Below, in pieces: positions 7,883 through 16,067 of a stretch of 38,539 nt of DNA. Within the stretch, counting starts at the first letter, position 1. Each line of letters opens with the position of its first letter. The stretch lies in contig MHIE01000007.1 in the NCBI GenBank assembly GCA_001817345.1, forward strand, positions 1-38,539, in the 5' to 3' direction. Source of the DNA: Candidatus Buchananbacteria bacterium RIFCSPHIGHO2_01_FULL_44_11. Lineage in GTDB: Bacteria; Patescibacteriota; Patescibacteriia; Buchananbacterales; UBA6539. Below the pieces are notes generated by a model. That model was not told the origin of the DNA and searched no databases. It saw nothing but the letters and a program-made list of their open reading frames with translations. A program made the translations under genes and the position numbers.

Positions 7883-8837
7883 GGATCAAGCGATTAAAGA
7901 TTTTGCCAAACAATTCAGTTACCAGCCGCAGCTGGAAGGGGATTTTGATAATTCCCGGTTTCAGAAGTTTATTGTCTGCGGCATGGGCGGCTCGCATTTG
8001 GCCGCTAATATTTTAAAGACTGTTGAGCCGCAGCTGGATTTGGTTATTCATTCTGACTATGGTTTGCCAACGGCTGATTTAGCCGGTCGGTTAGTGATTG
8101 CCATGTCTTATTCCGGCAATACCGAAGAAGTTATTGAATCTTTTAATCAGGCTTTGGAGTATCAACTGCCTTTAATTACCATTGCCGTCGGCGGCCGGCT
8201 TTTGGAATTAGCCAAAGCGAATGGCGTGCCTTATATTCAATTGCCCAATACCGGCATCCAGCCCCGCTCGGCTCTGGGTTTTATGTTTTTAGCCTTGCTT
8301 AAAGCGATGGGTCAAGAAGATTCACTGAACCAGGCTTCAAAATTGGTTCATATCTTAAAACCAGCCGATTTAGAGCCGGCCGGCCGCGGCCTGGCGGAAA
8401 AATTTGCCGGTTCTGTACCAATTATTTATGCCTCCAATCGCAATTGGTCAGTGGCTTATAACTGGAAAATTAAGCTTAACGAAACCGGTAAAATCCCGGC
8501 TTTCTATAACGTTTTGCCGGAAATGAATCACAACGAAATGATTGGTTTTGACGTTAAAGACAGCAGCCAAGAACTTTCAGAAAAATTCTATTTTGTTTTT
8601 TTACGCGATCCTGACGATCATCCTCAAATCAAGAAACGCTTTAAGGTTTTAGAGAGTCTTTATCAGAATCGAGGTTTGCGAGTTGAGGCTATTGATCTAG
8701 CCGGAGAAACAGTGTTAGAAAAAATTTTTTCTTCCTTACTTTTGGCCGATTGGTTCGCGTTTTATACAGCCCAAAATTATGGGCTGGAATCCGAGTTAGT
8801 GCCAATGGTGGAAGAATTTAAAAAATTAATTCAGTAA
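7869..8837 (+). CDS. bifunctional phosphoglucose/phosphomannose isomerase
   Basis: A 322-residue protein with tandem SIS domains, of the archaeal/CPR type that interconverts fructose 6-phosphate with glucose 6-phosphate and mannose 6-phosphate. The sugar-binding loop is CGMGGSHLAANIL (about residues 37-49), followed by VIAMSYSGNTEEV with the SYSGNT phosphate-binding signature. The C-terminal domain starts after IIYASNRNWSVAYNWKIKL and contains LPEMNHNEMIGF, the conserved segment with catalytic Glu and His. Two starts are possible: ATG 7869 gives four extra residues (MSNG), and ATG 7881 begins MDQAIKDFAKQF. Both lie in an inverted repeat that may control translation. In context it brings hexose phosphates into the pathway formed by the preceding genes. 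The neighbour downstream starts 15 bases after its stop. Confidence 0.88.
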   Translation: MSNGMDQAIKDFAKQFSYQPQLEGDFDNSRFQKFIVCGMGGSHLAANILKTVEPQLDLVIHSDYGLPTADLAGRLVIAMSYSGNTEEVIESFNQALEYQLPLITIAVGGRLLELAKANGVPYIQLPNTGIQPRSALGFMFLALLKAMGQEDSLNQASKLVHILKPADLEPAGRGLAEKFAGSVPIIYASNRNWSVAYNWKIKLNETGKIPAFYNVLPEMNHNEMIGFDVKDSSQELSEKFYFVFLRDPDDHPQIKKRFKVLESLYQNRGLRVEAIDLAGETVLEKIFSSLLLADWFAFYTAQNYGLESELVPMVEEFKKLIQ

Positions 8838-8852
8838 ATTTAGTCAATCTTT

Positions 8853-9284
8853 ATGAAGAATCAAAAATTAATTTTTATTTCCAGCATCGCTTTAGCCGCA
8901 TTGGTCATTGTCGTGATCGTCGTTCAGGTTATGAGTTCAGCTAACGCTGGCCCGGGTCAATATGACAGTTTTGCCCAATGCTTAAAACAAAGCGGCGCTA
9001 AAATGTACGGCGCTTACTGGTGCCCTCACTGTCAGGATCAAAAAGAAATGTTTGGCCCCAGCTGGCAATACGTTGATTACATTGAGTGCGCCATTCCCGG
9101 CGGTCAGGGTCAAACGGCCGTTTGCAGTCAGGCCGGCATTGACGGTTATCCGACCTGGGTGTTTGGTGACGGCAGCCGGGTGGCCGGTGCCATGTCTTTG
9201 TCAGATATCAGTCAAAAGAGCAACTGCCCGCTTGAGCCGATTGCCGAACCGATTGCTCAGCCTCCAGCGGCTGAAGCGCAATAG
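8853..9284 (+). CDS. membrane-anchored thioredoxin-fold protein
   Basis: A 143-residue exported protein. An N-terminal hydrophobic segment (residues about 6-27, LIFISSIALAALVIVVIVV) serves as signal anchor. A thioredoxin-like domain follows with the redox motif YWCPHCQDQKEMFG (CPHC around residues 56-59) and the cis-Pro region GIDGYPTWVFGDG. The arrangement resembles the thioredoxin domain that accompanies VKOR or occurs free in Patescibacteria. The expected role is making or shuffling disulfides outside the membrane, matching the Cys-rich exported proteins elsewhere in the window; that link is inference. Two further Cys pairs (QCLKQ, ECAIP, VCSQA, NCPLE) may form structural bridges. The tail is Pro/Ala rich. 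No VKOR integral-membrane partner is seen nearby. Confidence 0.78.
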   Translation: MKNQKLIFISSIALAALVIVVIVVQVMSSANAGPGQYDSFAQCLKQSGAKMYGAYWCPHCQDQKEMFGPSWQYVDYIECAIPGGQGQTAVCSQAGIDGYPTWVFGDGSRVAGAMSLSDISQKSNCPLEPIAEPIAQPPAAEAQ

Positions 9285-9312
9285 ATCCAGAGTTTCCCGG
9301 CCTGGTTAAAAG

Positions 9313-9321
9313 TGATATAAT
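9313..9321 (+). promoter_or_regulatory. extended -10 promoter before the membrane protein gene
   Basis: TGATATAAT: a perfect TATAAT (9316-9321) with an upstream TG in extended -10 position. No convincing -35 is seen. A start near 9328 would give a leader of about 20 bases before the ATG at 9348. Confidence 0.5.
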
Positions 9322-9347
9322 ACCTCTTGTTCTTATTTGGTGACTAT

Positions 9348-10082
9348 ATGAAAAGACAGCTGGGTATTATCATCGCTTTTATTCTGGAAGTTTCTTTACT
9401 CCTAGTAGTTTTGATTTTTTTGTTGCTTGGCATCGTCGGCATTTTTTTGCCCATTATTCCCGGTCTGGTTTTAGTTGGTTTTGCCGTCGCGATTTACACT
9501 TTTCTTTTGAAAAACGAAAAGAATCAATTAAGCCATCGGTTTCATCGTTACCTCCTCAAATTCAAATCGCGTTTTAACCGATTAACAAATAATCGAATCT
9601 ATATGGGCATCATTAAAACAATCAAAAAAAGAAGAGCGGAAGCAATTCAGCGCACCATTGTCCGCTATGGTTTGATTCTATTTAGTTTCAATTTCACTTT
9701 AATCCTGTTTTTATTTTTTCTGCTGATGGGATTAACGACCGCCGCTTTCTTATTAAGCTTATCAGTTTGGGTGATTGCTTTTGTGCCTTTGTTTGTAATT
9801 TTTTTGTTTGCCGCCACCGCTTCGATTATTTGGTACCGTTTTGGTCAAATTTTAAGATCAGTTTTTCAGGAAAAATTGATTCTTTACTCCGGTCTGGTGG
9901 TTTTGATCTCGGTTTTGCCGTTACTTTTAATTTTGTTTTTTTTGTCGCTGATTATAAGTGTTTTCAGTTTTTCTGGCTCCAGCTTACTGCCGACAATTTT
10001 TCTGGTGACTCTTTTAGTGACGGTTTTGGCCGTTATTTTTGAAATATTCATTGTCACTATCGGCGCAGTCACCAAAGATTAA
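9348..10082 (+). CDS. polytopic membrane protein, unknown function
   Basis: A 244-residue hydrophobic protein starting at ATG 9348 (MKRQLGIIIAFILE). An in-frame TTG at 9327 would add seven residues but lies at the likely transcription start. I see about five or six membrane segments: residues about 4-30 and 30-48 (with the Pro-rich turn IFLPIIPGLVL), 106-135, 135-160 and 174-225, with a basic cytoplasmic loop (NEKNQLSHRFHRYLLKFKSRF) between the second and third. The LPIIPGLVLV turn recalls DUF454/DUF456-type small membrane proteins, but I would not assign a family. Riboflavin kinase starts two bases after its stop, so both are probably one transcript from the promoter at 9313. Confidence 0.75.
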   Translation: MKRQLGIIIAFILEVSLLLVVLIFLLLGIVGIFLPIIPGLVLVGFAVAIYTFLLKNEKNQLSHRFHRYLLKFKSRFNRLTNNRIYMGIIKTIKKRRAEAIQRTIVRYGLILFSFNFTLILFLFFLLMGLTTAAFLLSLSVWVIAFVPLFVIFLFAATASIIWYRFGQILRSVFQEKLILYSGLVVLISVLPLLLILFFLSLIISVFSFSGSSLLPTIFLVTLLVTVLAVIFEIFIVTIGAVTKD

Positions 10083-10084
10083 CT

Positions 10085-10459
10085 ATGGGCATCATTACCA
10101 TTGTTGGTAAGCTTAAAAGTGGCCGCCGGATCGGCCGGACCATTGGTTTTCCGACTCTAAACATCCCCGTATCTCGGGTCATTAAAAAAGACCAATGGGG
10201 AGTTTATTTTTCCCTGCTTAAAATTAACGGCCGGATCTATCCGGCTTTAACCCATTTAGGCCCGCCGAAAACTTTTAAACTGGGCCGGGCCACCTGTGAA
10301 AGCTATTTATTGTATTTTCGGGAGAAGTCGCCGATTATAGAAGTAAAAAAAACTCTGCTTTTAAAGTTGCGCGAGATTAAAAATTTTCCCAGCATCAAAG
10401 AATTAAAAAAACAAATTCGTCAGGATGTTAAGGCGGCTAAGCATTTTTTTGGTCTGTAA
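10085..10459 (+). CDS. ribF: riboflavin kinase (flavokinase domain alone)
   Basis: A 124-residue protein equal to the C-terminal domain of bacterial RibF, which phosphorylates riboflavin to FMN with ATP. The nucleotide and riboflavin-binding segment GRRIGRTIGFPTLNIP (about residues 14-29) is clear, as is the later THLGPPKTF and the helical tail REIKNFPSIKELKKQI typical of the family (usually LRxExKFxSxxELxxQIxxD). The N-terminal FMN adenylyltransferase domain of full-length RibF is absent, so only FMN, not FAD, could be made by this protein. Single-domain versions are known in reduced genomes. It is tightly coupled to the upstream membrane protein gene. Confidence 0.85.
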   Translation: MGIITIVGKLKSGRRIGRTIGFPTLNIPVSRVIKKDQWGVYFSLLKINGRIYPALTHLGPPKTFKLGRATCESYLLYFREKSPIIEVKKTLLLKLREIKNFPSIKELKKQIRQDVKAAKHFFGL

Positions 10460-10481
10460 AATGATTCTGTTATTTTTTTGA

Positions 10482-10552
10482 CCCCTCACCCCTTAACCCC
10501 TCTCCCTCAGGGAGAGGGTGCCCGAACGAAAGCGAGGGCAGGTGAGGGAATG
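10482..10552. repeat. REP-like compound palindrome, CCCTCACC...GGTGAGGG type (isolated copy)
   Basis: Outer arms CCCCTCACC and GGTGAGGG enclose two hairpins: CCCTCTCCCTCAGGGAGAGGG and GCCC...GGGC (GCCCGAACGAAAGCGAGGGC). The architecture matches the two elements flanking the DUF559 gene at 31088-31150 and 31506-31570. A separate hairpin CCCTCCTTGAAAAGGAGGG follows near 10581-10600. Confidence 0.7.
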
Positions 10553-10642
10553 AACGGATTAAGAGAGTTTAATTAACCACCCCTAAATCCCTCCTTGAAA
10601 AGGAGGGGAAAGCTTGGGAGCTAAAATTTTTTAAAAAAAATT

Positions 10643-10676
10643 AGCCAGAGCGGTAGAAACCAAACTGGCTTTTTTC
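10643..10676. terminator. bidirectional intrinsic terminator between riboflavin kinase and the minus-strand gene
   Basis: AGCCAG (10643-10648) pairs with CTGGCT (10665-10670). On the plus strand it is followed by TTTTTTC; on the minus strand the same stem is followed by AATTTTTTTT. It can end both the riboflavin kinase transcript and the opposing minus-strand unit. Confidence 0.75.
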
Positions 10677-10713
10677 GTAAGAGCGTTTTTTGTTGTCAAT
10701 CACCATCTTCGGT

Positions 10714-11736
10714 TTAGTCGGCCATCCGGCCGGAGTCGTCGTTATCATTCCCGTCGTCGGTCGGATCACGGTTCAAACCGAGCTGATCGGCCGAAATCAG
10801 ATCCGGTCTCGGCGGGTTGAGATACGGCTGAAGCGCCTGGCGGAGCTGCCGTGGCAGGGTTTCGGGCTTGAGGCCGGCGTAAGCGATGAAAGCCATGAGT
10901 AAATGAGCAACTTCGTTTGTCAGCCCGTCTGTGATTTCTTGGCTGAACTTGGTGGCCACAATGACCACTCGGCCGTCTTCGAATACCGGTTCCATCTGGT
11001 GATACTCGGCCATCACCTCGGCGTGGCACCGTTCCATGACCCCTTGCAGTTTGTGGAGCAGTTCTCCGACCGGTTCGGGTTCGGTCCGCAGCAGACTATA
11101 TAGGTCATGAGCTTCTTGCATTGACTCTGCCCAAGACCGCTTGAGTTCGTCGACGGCTGTCTGGAGTTTATTCAACTCCCTGGCTTTTTCGGTTTCGATT
11201 GCGATTGCCGTCTTCTGCCCCTGGAATTCCAGGCAGAAACCTTGAGCCTCGTCACCGCTGATGCGCAGTTCGTCACTGGTCATCATTTCTGCCTTGAGTC
11301 CAGGCAGTTGCCGGAGTTGCGCCAGCAGGATCGACCACTGTTCAGAACAGTTCTCGCCGTCTTGTTTGTTTTGTTTAGTCAAAGCCGCGAGCCTGACCCT
11401 GGCGACCTGAAGGGCATCGCGCCGAGTGACAAACGTCCGGCAAGCGATTGCGACGTCCGGGTGCATGTTTTGGTCTTCGGTCAAGTGCAGCGTAACCGTT
11501 TTTCGGGTGGCGGTTTGCACCCCTTGGCCGCTGAAAATGAGACTGGGTATTTGCAGACCGGCTACCCCCAGCATCGCGAGCAGACCGACCTGGCCGCTGA
11601 CCATAAGCTCTCCTTGCGGGTCTTTCACGCACCAGGATTCAAACATGCTGTCTTCGGGAAAAGTACCCAGTTCCTCCAGCAGTCTGGCGATGAAAGGATT
11701 TTCGCCCTCTATTCTCTTTGGCATCTTTCTGGCCAT
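10714..11736 (-). CDS. unknown GC-rich protein of 340 residues (minus-strand unit A)
   Basis: I do not recognise this protein. It has no signal peptide or membrane segment. The N-terminal third contains a Gly/Leu-rich stretch (VGLLAMLGVAGLQIPSL). Residues about 180-260 are helical and charged, with coiled-coil character (KARELNKLQTAVDELKR, LLHKLQGVMERCHAEVM). The tail is acidic (RDPTDDGNDNDDSGRMAD). Codon use is GC-rich, unlike the plus-strand neighbours. The start ATG at 11736 directly abuts GAGG; ATG 11724 (MPKRIEGEN) is an alternative. It has its own TTGACA-N17-TAATAT promoter and the terminator at 10643-10676, so it is a self-contained monocistronic unit, opposite to all surrounding genes. 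It separates riboflavin kinase from the pilus locus. Function unknown; no family assigned. Confidence 0.72.
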   Translation of the reverse strand: MARKMPKRIEGENPFIARLLEELGTFPEDSMFESWCVKDPQGELMVSGQVGLLAMLGVAGLQIPSLIFSGQGVQTATRKTVTLHLTEDQNMHPDVAIACRTFVTRRDALQVARVRLAALTKQNKQDGENCSEQWSILLAQLRQLPGLKAEMMTSDELRISGDEAQGFCLEFQGQKTAIAIETEKARELNKLQTAVDELKRSWAESMQEAHDLYSLLRTEPEPVGELLHKLQGVMERCHAEVMAEYHQMEPVFEDGRVVIVATKFSQEITDGLTNEVAHLLMAFIAYAGLKPETLPRQLRQALQPYLNPPRPDLISADQLGLNRDPTDDGNDNDDSGRMAD

Positions 11737-11798
11737 CCTCGTCTAGTTGGTTTGGTGCCAATTATTTAGCCTTATCAGCTAGTTGGCTTTTGTCTGCT

Positions 11799-11827
11799 AT
11801 ATTACAAAAATTATGCACTTTTGTCAA
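11799..11827 (-). promoter_or_regulatory. sigma-70 type promoter of minus-strand unit A
   Basis: On the minus strand TTGACA (11827-11822), 17-base spacer, TAATAT (11804-11799). Transcription would start near 11792, giving a leader of about 55 bases that can fold through GCCAA/TTGGC. Confidence 0.75.
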
Positions 11828-11836
11828 TACATTTTG

Positions 11837-11866
11837 TTGGCAGTAATTGGTAAAATATGTTATAAT
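11837..11866 (+). promoter_or_regulatory. promoter of the type IV pilus locus
   Basis: TTGGCA (11837-11842), 18-base spacer, TATAAT (11861-11866) preceded by TGT as an extended -10. The start would be near 11873, leaving a leader of about 243 bases before the response regulator. It is back to back with the unit A promoter, the two -35 boxes only about 10 bases apart. Confidence 0.7.
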
Positions 11867-11922
11867 TTAAACATCTTGATCTAATTAAAAAAACTGGAAT
11901 TTTACAAATCGCTTGTCGCGTA

Positions 11923-12095
11923 TCGTAAATCGCAGCAACGATTTGCGATTAGCCATTAGCGACATGCAAATGTAGCAGGGCGCGACGAAGTGTTGATCGT
12001 TTTAATCAATGAACCCGATACTCCGAAGCAAGTCGCCGACGCTCCAAAGCTAAGATAGTTCAAGCTTTGGCGACGGAGCACTTCGGGGTATTCGG
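11923..12095 (+). promoter_or_regulatory. structured 5' leader of the pilus operon
   Basis: Several hairpins occupy the untranslated leader. TCGTAAATCG pairs with CGATTTGCGA (about 11923-11948, one wobble). ACTCCGAAG (12020-12028) pairs with CTTCGGGGT (12081-12089), enclosing GCTCC/GGAGC and CCAAAGCT/AGCTTTGG (12044-12051 with 12063-12070). The sequence matches no riboswitch class I know. It may be a cis-acting RNA or an inserted palindromic element. Confidence 0.5.
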
Positions 12096-12115
12096 CGAGC
12101 AACATAATAAATTTT

Positions 12116-12496
12116 ATGTCAAACGGTGATAAAACAATTCTAATTGTAGAGGACGATAAGTTTTTGGCCAAAATGCTTGGCCGAAATTTGGAATCCCATC
12201 ATTATCAAGTGGTTCAAGCGATTAATGGTAAAGAGGGGCTGGTGAAAGCCTCTCAGGGCAACATTGATTTAATTCTTTTGGATATTATGCTGCCGGATAT
12301 TGACGGCTTTGATTTGCTGGAAACAATAAAAAATGACGAGAAAACTAAAAGAATTCCCGTTATTATTATTTCCAACCTGGGTCAGCCGGAAGATATCCAG
12401 CAGGGTAAGTCTTTGGGCGCTAAGGATTATTTGGTGAAAAGTGATTTAAGTCTGGATCAGGTGGTGGAAAAAGTCAGAAAAAATTTACCCCAATAA
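12116..12496 (+). CDS. single-domain response regulator (CheY/PilG-like)
   Basis: A 126-residue receiver domain with no output domain. The acidic pocket is ILIVEDDKFL (residues about 8-17), the phosphorylated Asp lies in LILLDIMLPDIDGFDLL (Asp near residue 58), the switch Ser in VIIISNLGQ and the conserved Lys in AKDYLVKSD. Such stand-alone regulators act by binding partners after phosphorylation by a histidine kinase. As first gene of the pilus locus, 37 bases upstream of pilB, it may control pilus extension like PilG or PilH; this is inference. No histidine kinase is present in the window. It is the first reading frame after the structured leader. Confidence 0.88.
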   Translation: MSNGDKTILIVEDDKFLAKMLGRNLESHHYQVVQAINGKEGLVKASQGNIDLILLDIMLPDIDGFDLLETIKNDEKTKRIPVIIISNLGQPEDIQQGKSLGAKDYLVKSDLSLDQVVEKVRKNLPQ

Positions 12497-12533
12497 ATCC
12501 AGCCCTGTCCCGATAATTAATTTTTCTAAAAAA

Positions 12534-14216
12534 ATGCAGTTGGCTAACGAAAAAGTAAAAATTTTGGTTCAGAATTTGGACTTAGTGCCCAAGGACCGAT
12601 TGGAAGAAGTTTTTGCTGAGGCCGAGAAAGATAACCGGCCGCTGGCGACTTTACTCGTCGAGCACGACTTGATTTCCGATGACCAGATTGGCCAAGTTAT
12701 CGCCGATCATTTAGGTTACGACTTTGTTGATTTAGACAATACGCCGATTGACACGGAAGTTTTAAACATCATCCCTGAAGTGATGGCTAAAAAACAAAAA
12801 GTCGTTATTTTTGGCCGCGACAAAGATGGCATCAAACTCGCCATGGTTAATCCCGGCAATCTGGAAATTATCCATTTGGTGGAAAAAAAAACTGGTCAGC
12901 CGGTACTGCCTTATTATACAACCATTGACAACATCAACGCCGCTTTAGTCAAATACCAAAAAGAAATTCAAAAAGAGTTTGCCTCAATCATTAAAGAAAA
13001 TATTTCTGCCGCTAAAAAAGGGGCCAAAGCCGAAGACTTGCCGATCGCTAAAATTATTGACACGCTGATTGAATACGCCTATCAAAATAAATCTTCCGAT
13101 ATCCATGTTGAGCCGGGCGAAGAAAAGACTTTGGTCCGGTTTCGGATTGACGGCATTTTGCATGACATCATTGAACTGCCTAAAGAGGTTCATGATTTAG
13201 TCGTGACCCGGATCAAGATTTTATCCAAATTAAGAACTGATGAGCACCAAAGCGCCCAGGACGGTAAATTTCGGGCTGACCTGGAAGATGAAAAGTTGGA
13301 CATCCGGGTTTCAATTATTCCCATTGTTGAAGGTGAAAAAATCGTCATGCGGTTATTGTCGGAAAAAAGCCGGCAGTTCAGTTTGGAAGACTTAGGCATG
13401 TCCAGCGCGGACTTGGTTAAAGTCAAAAAAGAATACTCCAAGCCTTATGGCATGATTTTAGCCACCGGGCCGACCGGCTCGGGTAAAACCACGAGCTTGT
13501 ACGCCATCTTGAAAATTTTGAACCGTCGGGAAGTCAACATTTCCACCATTGAAGATCCGGTGGAATACGACATGGACGGCATTAACCAAATTCAGGTTAA
13601 CTCAAAAACTAATCTGACTTTTGCCGCCGGTCTGCGGTCAATTTTGCGCCAGGATCCGGACATTATCATGGTCGGCGAAATTCGCGATAAAGAAACGGCC
13701 GAAATTGCCATTAATTCCGCTATGACCGGCCACCTAGTTTTATCGACTCTGCACACCAATGACGCGCCCACGGCCTTACCCCGATTTTCCGAGATGGGTA
13801 TTGAACCGTTTTTAATCGCCTCAACCGTCAACATTATTATCGCCCAGCGCCTGGTCCGCAAAAACTGCACCCAATGCATTGTCAGCGAACAAGTTTCTTT
13901 GGCGGAATTAAAAAATCAATTTTCTTCGGTTTTAGTCAGTAAGCTGTTCGGGGAAAATGAAGCCGGTGTTAGGCTTTATCACGGCAAAGGCTGTTCAGTT
14001 TGCAGCCAGACAGGTTATCACGGCCGGATTGGCATTTTTGAAGTTTTGGATGTCACGGAATCAATTAGGGAATTGATCATGAAGCGGGCCGACGCTGATC
14101 AGATTCGGGATCAGGCGATTAAAGAAGGCATGACGACAATGATTGAAGATGGTATCAAAAAAGCCTTATCCGGTTCAACTACTTTGGGTGAAGTTTTACG
14201 CGCGACTCGCGAGTAA
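12534..14216 (+). CDS. pilB: type IV pilus assembly ATPase PilB (GspE family)
   Basis: A 560-residue secretion ATPase that powers pilus extension as a cytoplasmic hexamer. An N-terminal GspE/MshEN-type domain (residues 1-150, ATLLVEHDLISDDQIGQVIA) precedes the ATPase core. Motifs: SSDIHVEPGEEKTLVRFRID, Walker A GPTGSGKTTS near residue 312, Asp box IEDPVEY, Walker B LRQDPDIIMVGEIRD near 373, and the His box GHLVLSTLHTNDAPTAL. The zinc-binding Cys pairs CTQC and CSVC are present (about 447-490), the second followed by GYHGRIGIFEVL. The length is usual. It is followed 4 bases after the stop by pilC. No retraction ATPase PilT lies in this window. Confidence 0.95.
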   Translation: MQLANEKVKILVQNLDLVPKDRLEEVFAEAEKDNRPLATLLVEHDLISDDQIGQVIADHLGYDFVDLDNTPIDTEVLNIIPEVMAKKQKVVIFGRDKDGIKLAMVNPGNLEIIHLVEKKTGQPVLPYYTTIDNINAALVKYQKEIQKEFASIIKENISAAKKGAKAEDLPIAKIIDTLIEYAYQNKSSDIHVEPGEEKTLVRFRIDGILHDIIELPKEVHDLVVTRIKILSKLRTDEHQSAQDGKFRADLEDEKLDIRVSIIPIVEGEKIVMRLLSEKSRQFSLEDLGMSSADLVKVKKEYSKPYGMILATGPTGSGKTTSLYAILKILNRREVNISTIEDPVEYDMDGINQIQVNSKTNLTFAAGLRSILRQDPDIIMVGEIRDKETAEIAINSAMTGHLVLSTLHTNDAPTALPRFSEMGIEPFLIASTVNIIIAQRLVRKNCTQCIVSEQVSLAELKNQFSSVLVSKLFGENEAGVRLYHGKGCSVCSQTGYHGRIGIFEVLDVTESIRELIMKRADADQIRDQAIKEGMTTMIEDGIKKALSGSTTLGEVLRATRE

Positions 14217-14220
14217 CTAT

Positions 14221-15453
14221 ATGAAATTTGATTACGTTGTTTTTGATCGTAGCAATCAGATCAAGAAAGGATCAACTCAAGCCGCCGATTTGAAAGAGGC
14301 GACTCAGCTTTTAATCAGTCAGGGTTGGTTTATCAAAAAAATAAAACCCCGCGGCCGGGCCAAGGGCGGGTTTGGCGAATTGAGCCTGGGCCGGGTTTCG
14401 TTGATTGATAAAGTTTTATTTACCAAGCATTTGTCAACGATGCTTAAATCCGGCATCACCCTCAATGAGGCTTTGGCCGTGATCGCGGATCAGACCACTT
14501 CCCAAAAATTCAAAAAAATTATTCTAAACGTTTTAGAAAGTGTTAAAACCGGCCAGAACTTATCGCGCTCTTTGGAAAAATTTCCTAAAGTTTTTGATTC
14601 GTTGTTTATTAATATTATCAAGGTTGGGGAAGAAAGCGGTACGCTGGAAGGTAACCTGGAGTACCTGTCTCATGAAGTTTCTGACCAGCTGGAGTTGCGC
14701 CGCAAAGTCAAAGCGGCGGCTTTTTATCCGGCCATTGTCTTATTTGCGACCGGCGGTTTGATTGTCGTTTTGGCTTATTTTGTCTTGCCGAAAATCACCC
14801 AGTTATTCAGAACCTTGAAGTTTGATTTACCCCTCAGCACCAAGGTTTTGCTTTGGGTTTCGGATTTAATGGAAAAGCACGGTGGGGTGATTATTCTGAG
14901 TCTGATTATCGGCTTAGTCCTACTCCGGGCCGTTTTGACCAGCAAATTCGCCCAGCCGTTTTGGCACCGTTTGATTTTGAAGTTGCCGGTGGTCGGCACC
15001 ATTGTCATTAATTACAACCTGACTTTGATGAATCGAACCCTGGGCATTCTGCTTAAAAGCGGTTTAACCATTGATCGGGCTCTGGCTGTGACGACCCAAA
15101 CTTTAAGTAATTTGATTTACCAGCGGCGCTTGACCCGAGTCTTGACTCAGATCCAAAAAGGCCAGCGTTTTTCCGACACCCTGGCCGGGTTTCGTCAGTC
15201 CAGGCGCCATCCGCTGTTTCCACTTTTGGTCGTTAAAATGATTGATGTGGGTGAGCGCAGCGGCCGGCTGGACGAGTCATTCTCTTATTTGGCGGAATTT
15301 TTTGAAAAAGAAGTGGATAACACCACAAAAAATTTAACTACTATTTTAGAACCATTGCTTTTGGTTTTTATCGGTTTAATTGTCGGTTTTGTCGCCATTT
15401 CGGTTATCGCTCCGATTTATCAAGTCACCGGGCAACTGGGTGGCGGTCTTTAA
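14221..15453 (+). CDS. pilC: type IV pilus inner-membrane platform protein PilC (GspF family)
   Basis: A 410-residue polytopic protein starting at ATG 14221 (MKFDYVVF), four bases after the pilB stop; the frame is open further upstream but overlaps pilB. It shows the tandem T2SSF domains: LTKHLSTMLKSGITLNEAL-like segment (around residues 70-90, with LFTKHLSTMLKSG), then IKVGEESGTLEGNLEYLS. A first transmembrane region lies near 165-200 (FYPAIVLFATGGLIVVLAY). The second domain is LNRTLGILLKSGLTIDRAL-like (MNRTLGILLKSG) with IDVGERSGRLDESFSYL, and a C-terminal membrane segment is EPLLLVFIGLIVGFVAISV. It forms the platform through which PilB drives pilin polymerisation. Confidence 0.93.
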   Translation: MKFDYVVFDRSNQIKKGSTQAADLKEATQLLISQGWFIKKIKPRGRAKGGFGELSLGRVSLIDKVLFTKHLSTMLKSGITLNEALAVIADQTTSQKFKKIILNVLESVKTGQNLSRSLEKFPKVFDSLFINIIKVGEESGTLEGNLEYLSHEVSDQLELRRKVKAAAFYPAIVLFATGGLIVVLAYFVLPKITQLFRTLKFDLPLSTKVLLWVSDLMEKHGGVIILSLIIGLVLLRAVLTSKFAQPFWHRLILKLPVVGTIVINYNLTLMNRTLGILLKSGLTIDRALAVTTQTLSNLIYQRRLTRVLTQIQKGQRFSDTLAGFRQSRRHPLFPLLVVKMIDVGERSGRLDESFSYLAEFFEKEVDNTTKNLTTILEPLLLVFIGLIVGFVAISVIAPIYQVTGQLGGGL

Positions 15454-15511
15454 AGCGATTTTTTGTTTTAGCTAATTAATTGTTAATTAAGTTTTAACAA
15501 TTGGCAAAATC

Positions 15512-15958
15512 ATGCGGGGTTTTACCCTCATTGAATTAATTCTGATTCTAGCGATTATCGGCGTGATGTCGCTTTTAACTTTGCCGTTTCTCCAATCGTT
15601 TCAAGTTTCTTCTGATTTAGCGACCTCGGGTTTTAATTTGCTCGCCACTTTACGTCAGGCCCAAAGACAAGCCCAGACCGGTCAAGACAATTCAAATTGG
15701 GGGGTCTATTTTGATGACGGTAATCATCAATTTATTCTTTTTCGGGGTGACAGTTTTGCCAGCCGCGAGCCAAGTGAGGATCAGGTGGCGACATATTCCG
15801 AGATTTTTTCTTTTCAGCCCGACTTTGGCGACCAAATCGTTTTTTCTTTGTTCAACGGTCAGCCCTCGGCCAGCGGTATAGTTCAAATCTCAGGTCCCAA
15901 TAATCAAGTTAGAGTTATTCTGATTGCCGCTGATGGCCAAATTAATATTGGTAATTAA
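15512..15958 (+). CDS. type IV pilin-like protein, GspH/FimT type
   Basis: A 148-residue prepilin. The class III signal MRG-FTLIELILILAIIGV is at the very N-terminus: short basic leader, Gly before the cleavage site, Phe at +1, Glu at +5 of the mature protein, then a hydrophobic helix. The following LLATLRQAQRQAQTG is the helix typical of GspH/FimT minor pseudopilins. The globular part has beta-rich sequence with NWGVYFDDGNHQFILF. Minor pseudopilins prime pilus assembly. A hairpin (AATTGTTAA/TTAACAATT, 15478-15502) lies just before it. No prepilin peptidase gene is in the window. Confidence 0.85.
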   Translation: MRGFTLIELILILAIIGVMSLLTLPFLQSFQVSSDLATSGFNLLATLRQAQRQAQTGQDNSNWGVYFDDGNHQFILFRGDSFASREPSEDQVATYSEIFSFQPDFGDQIVFSLFNGQPSASGIVQISGPNNQVRVILIAADGQINIGN

Positions 15959-16067
15959 CTCTAGTCATTCAGCTTTTAGCTGATAGCTTACAGAAGTAAT
16001 CAAAGGTTAACAGCTATCGCTGTGATGATAGAACAGTCAATTACTAAACCTAGAAAATAAAATCGCA

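Noticed and set aside
10482-10600. CRISPR array
   Set aside because: The repeated words are nested palindromes of differing sequence, with no regular spacers and no cas gene in the window.
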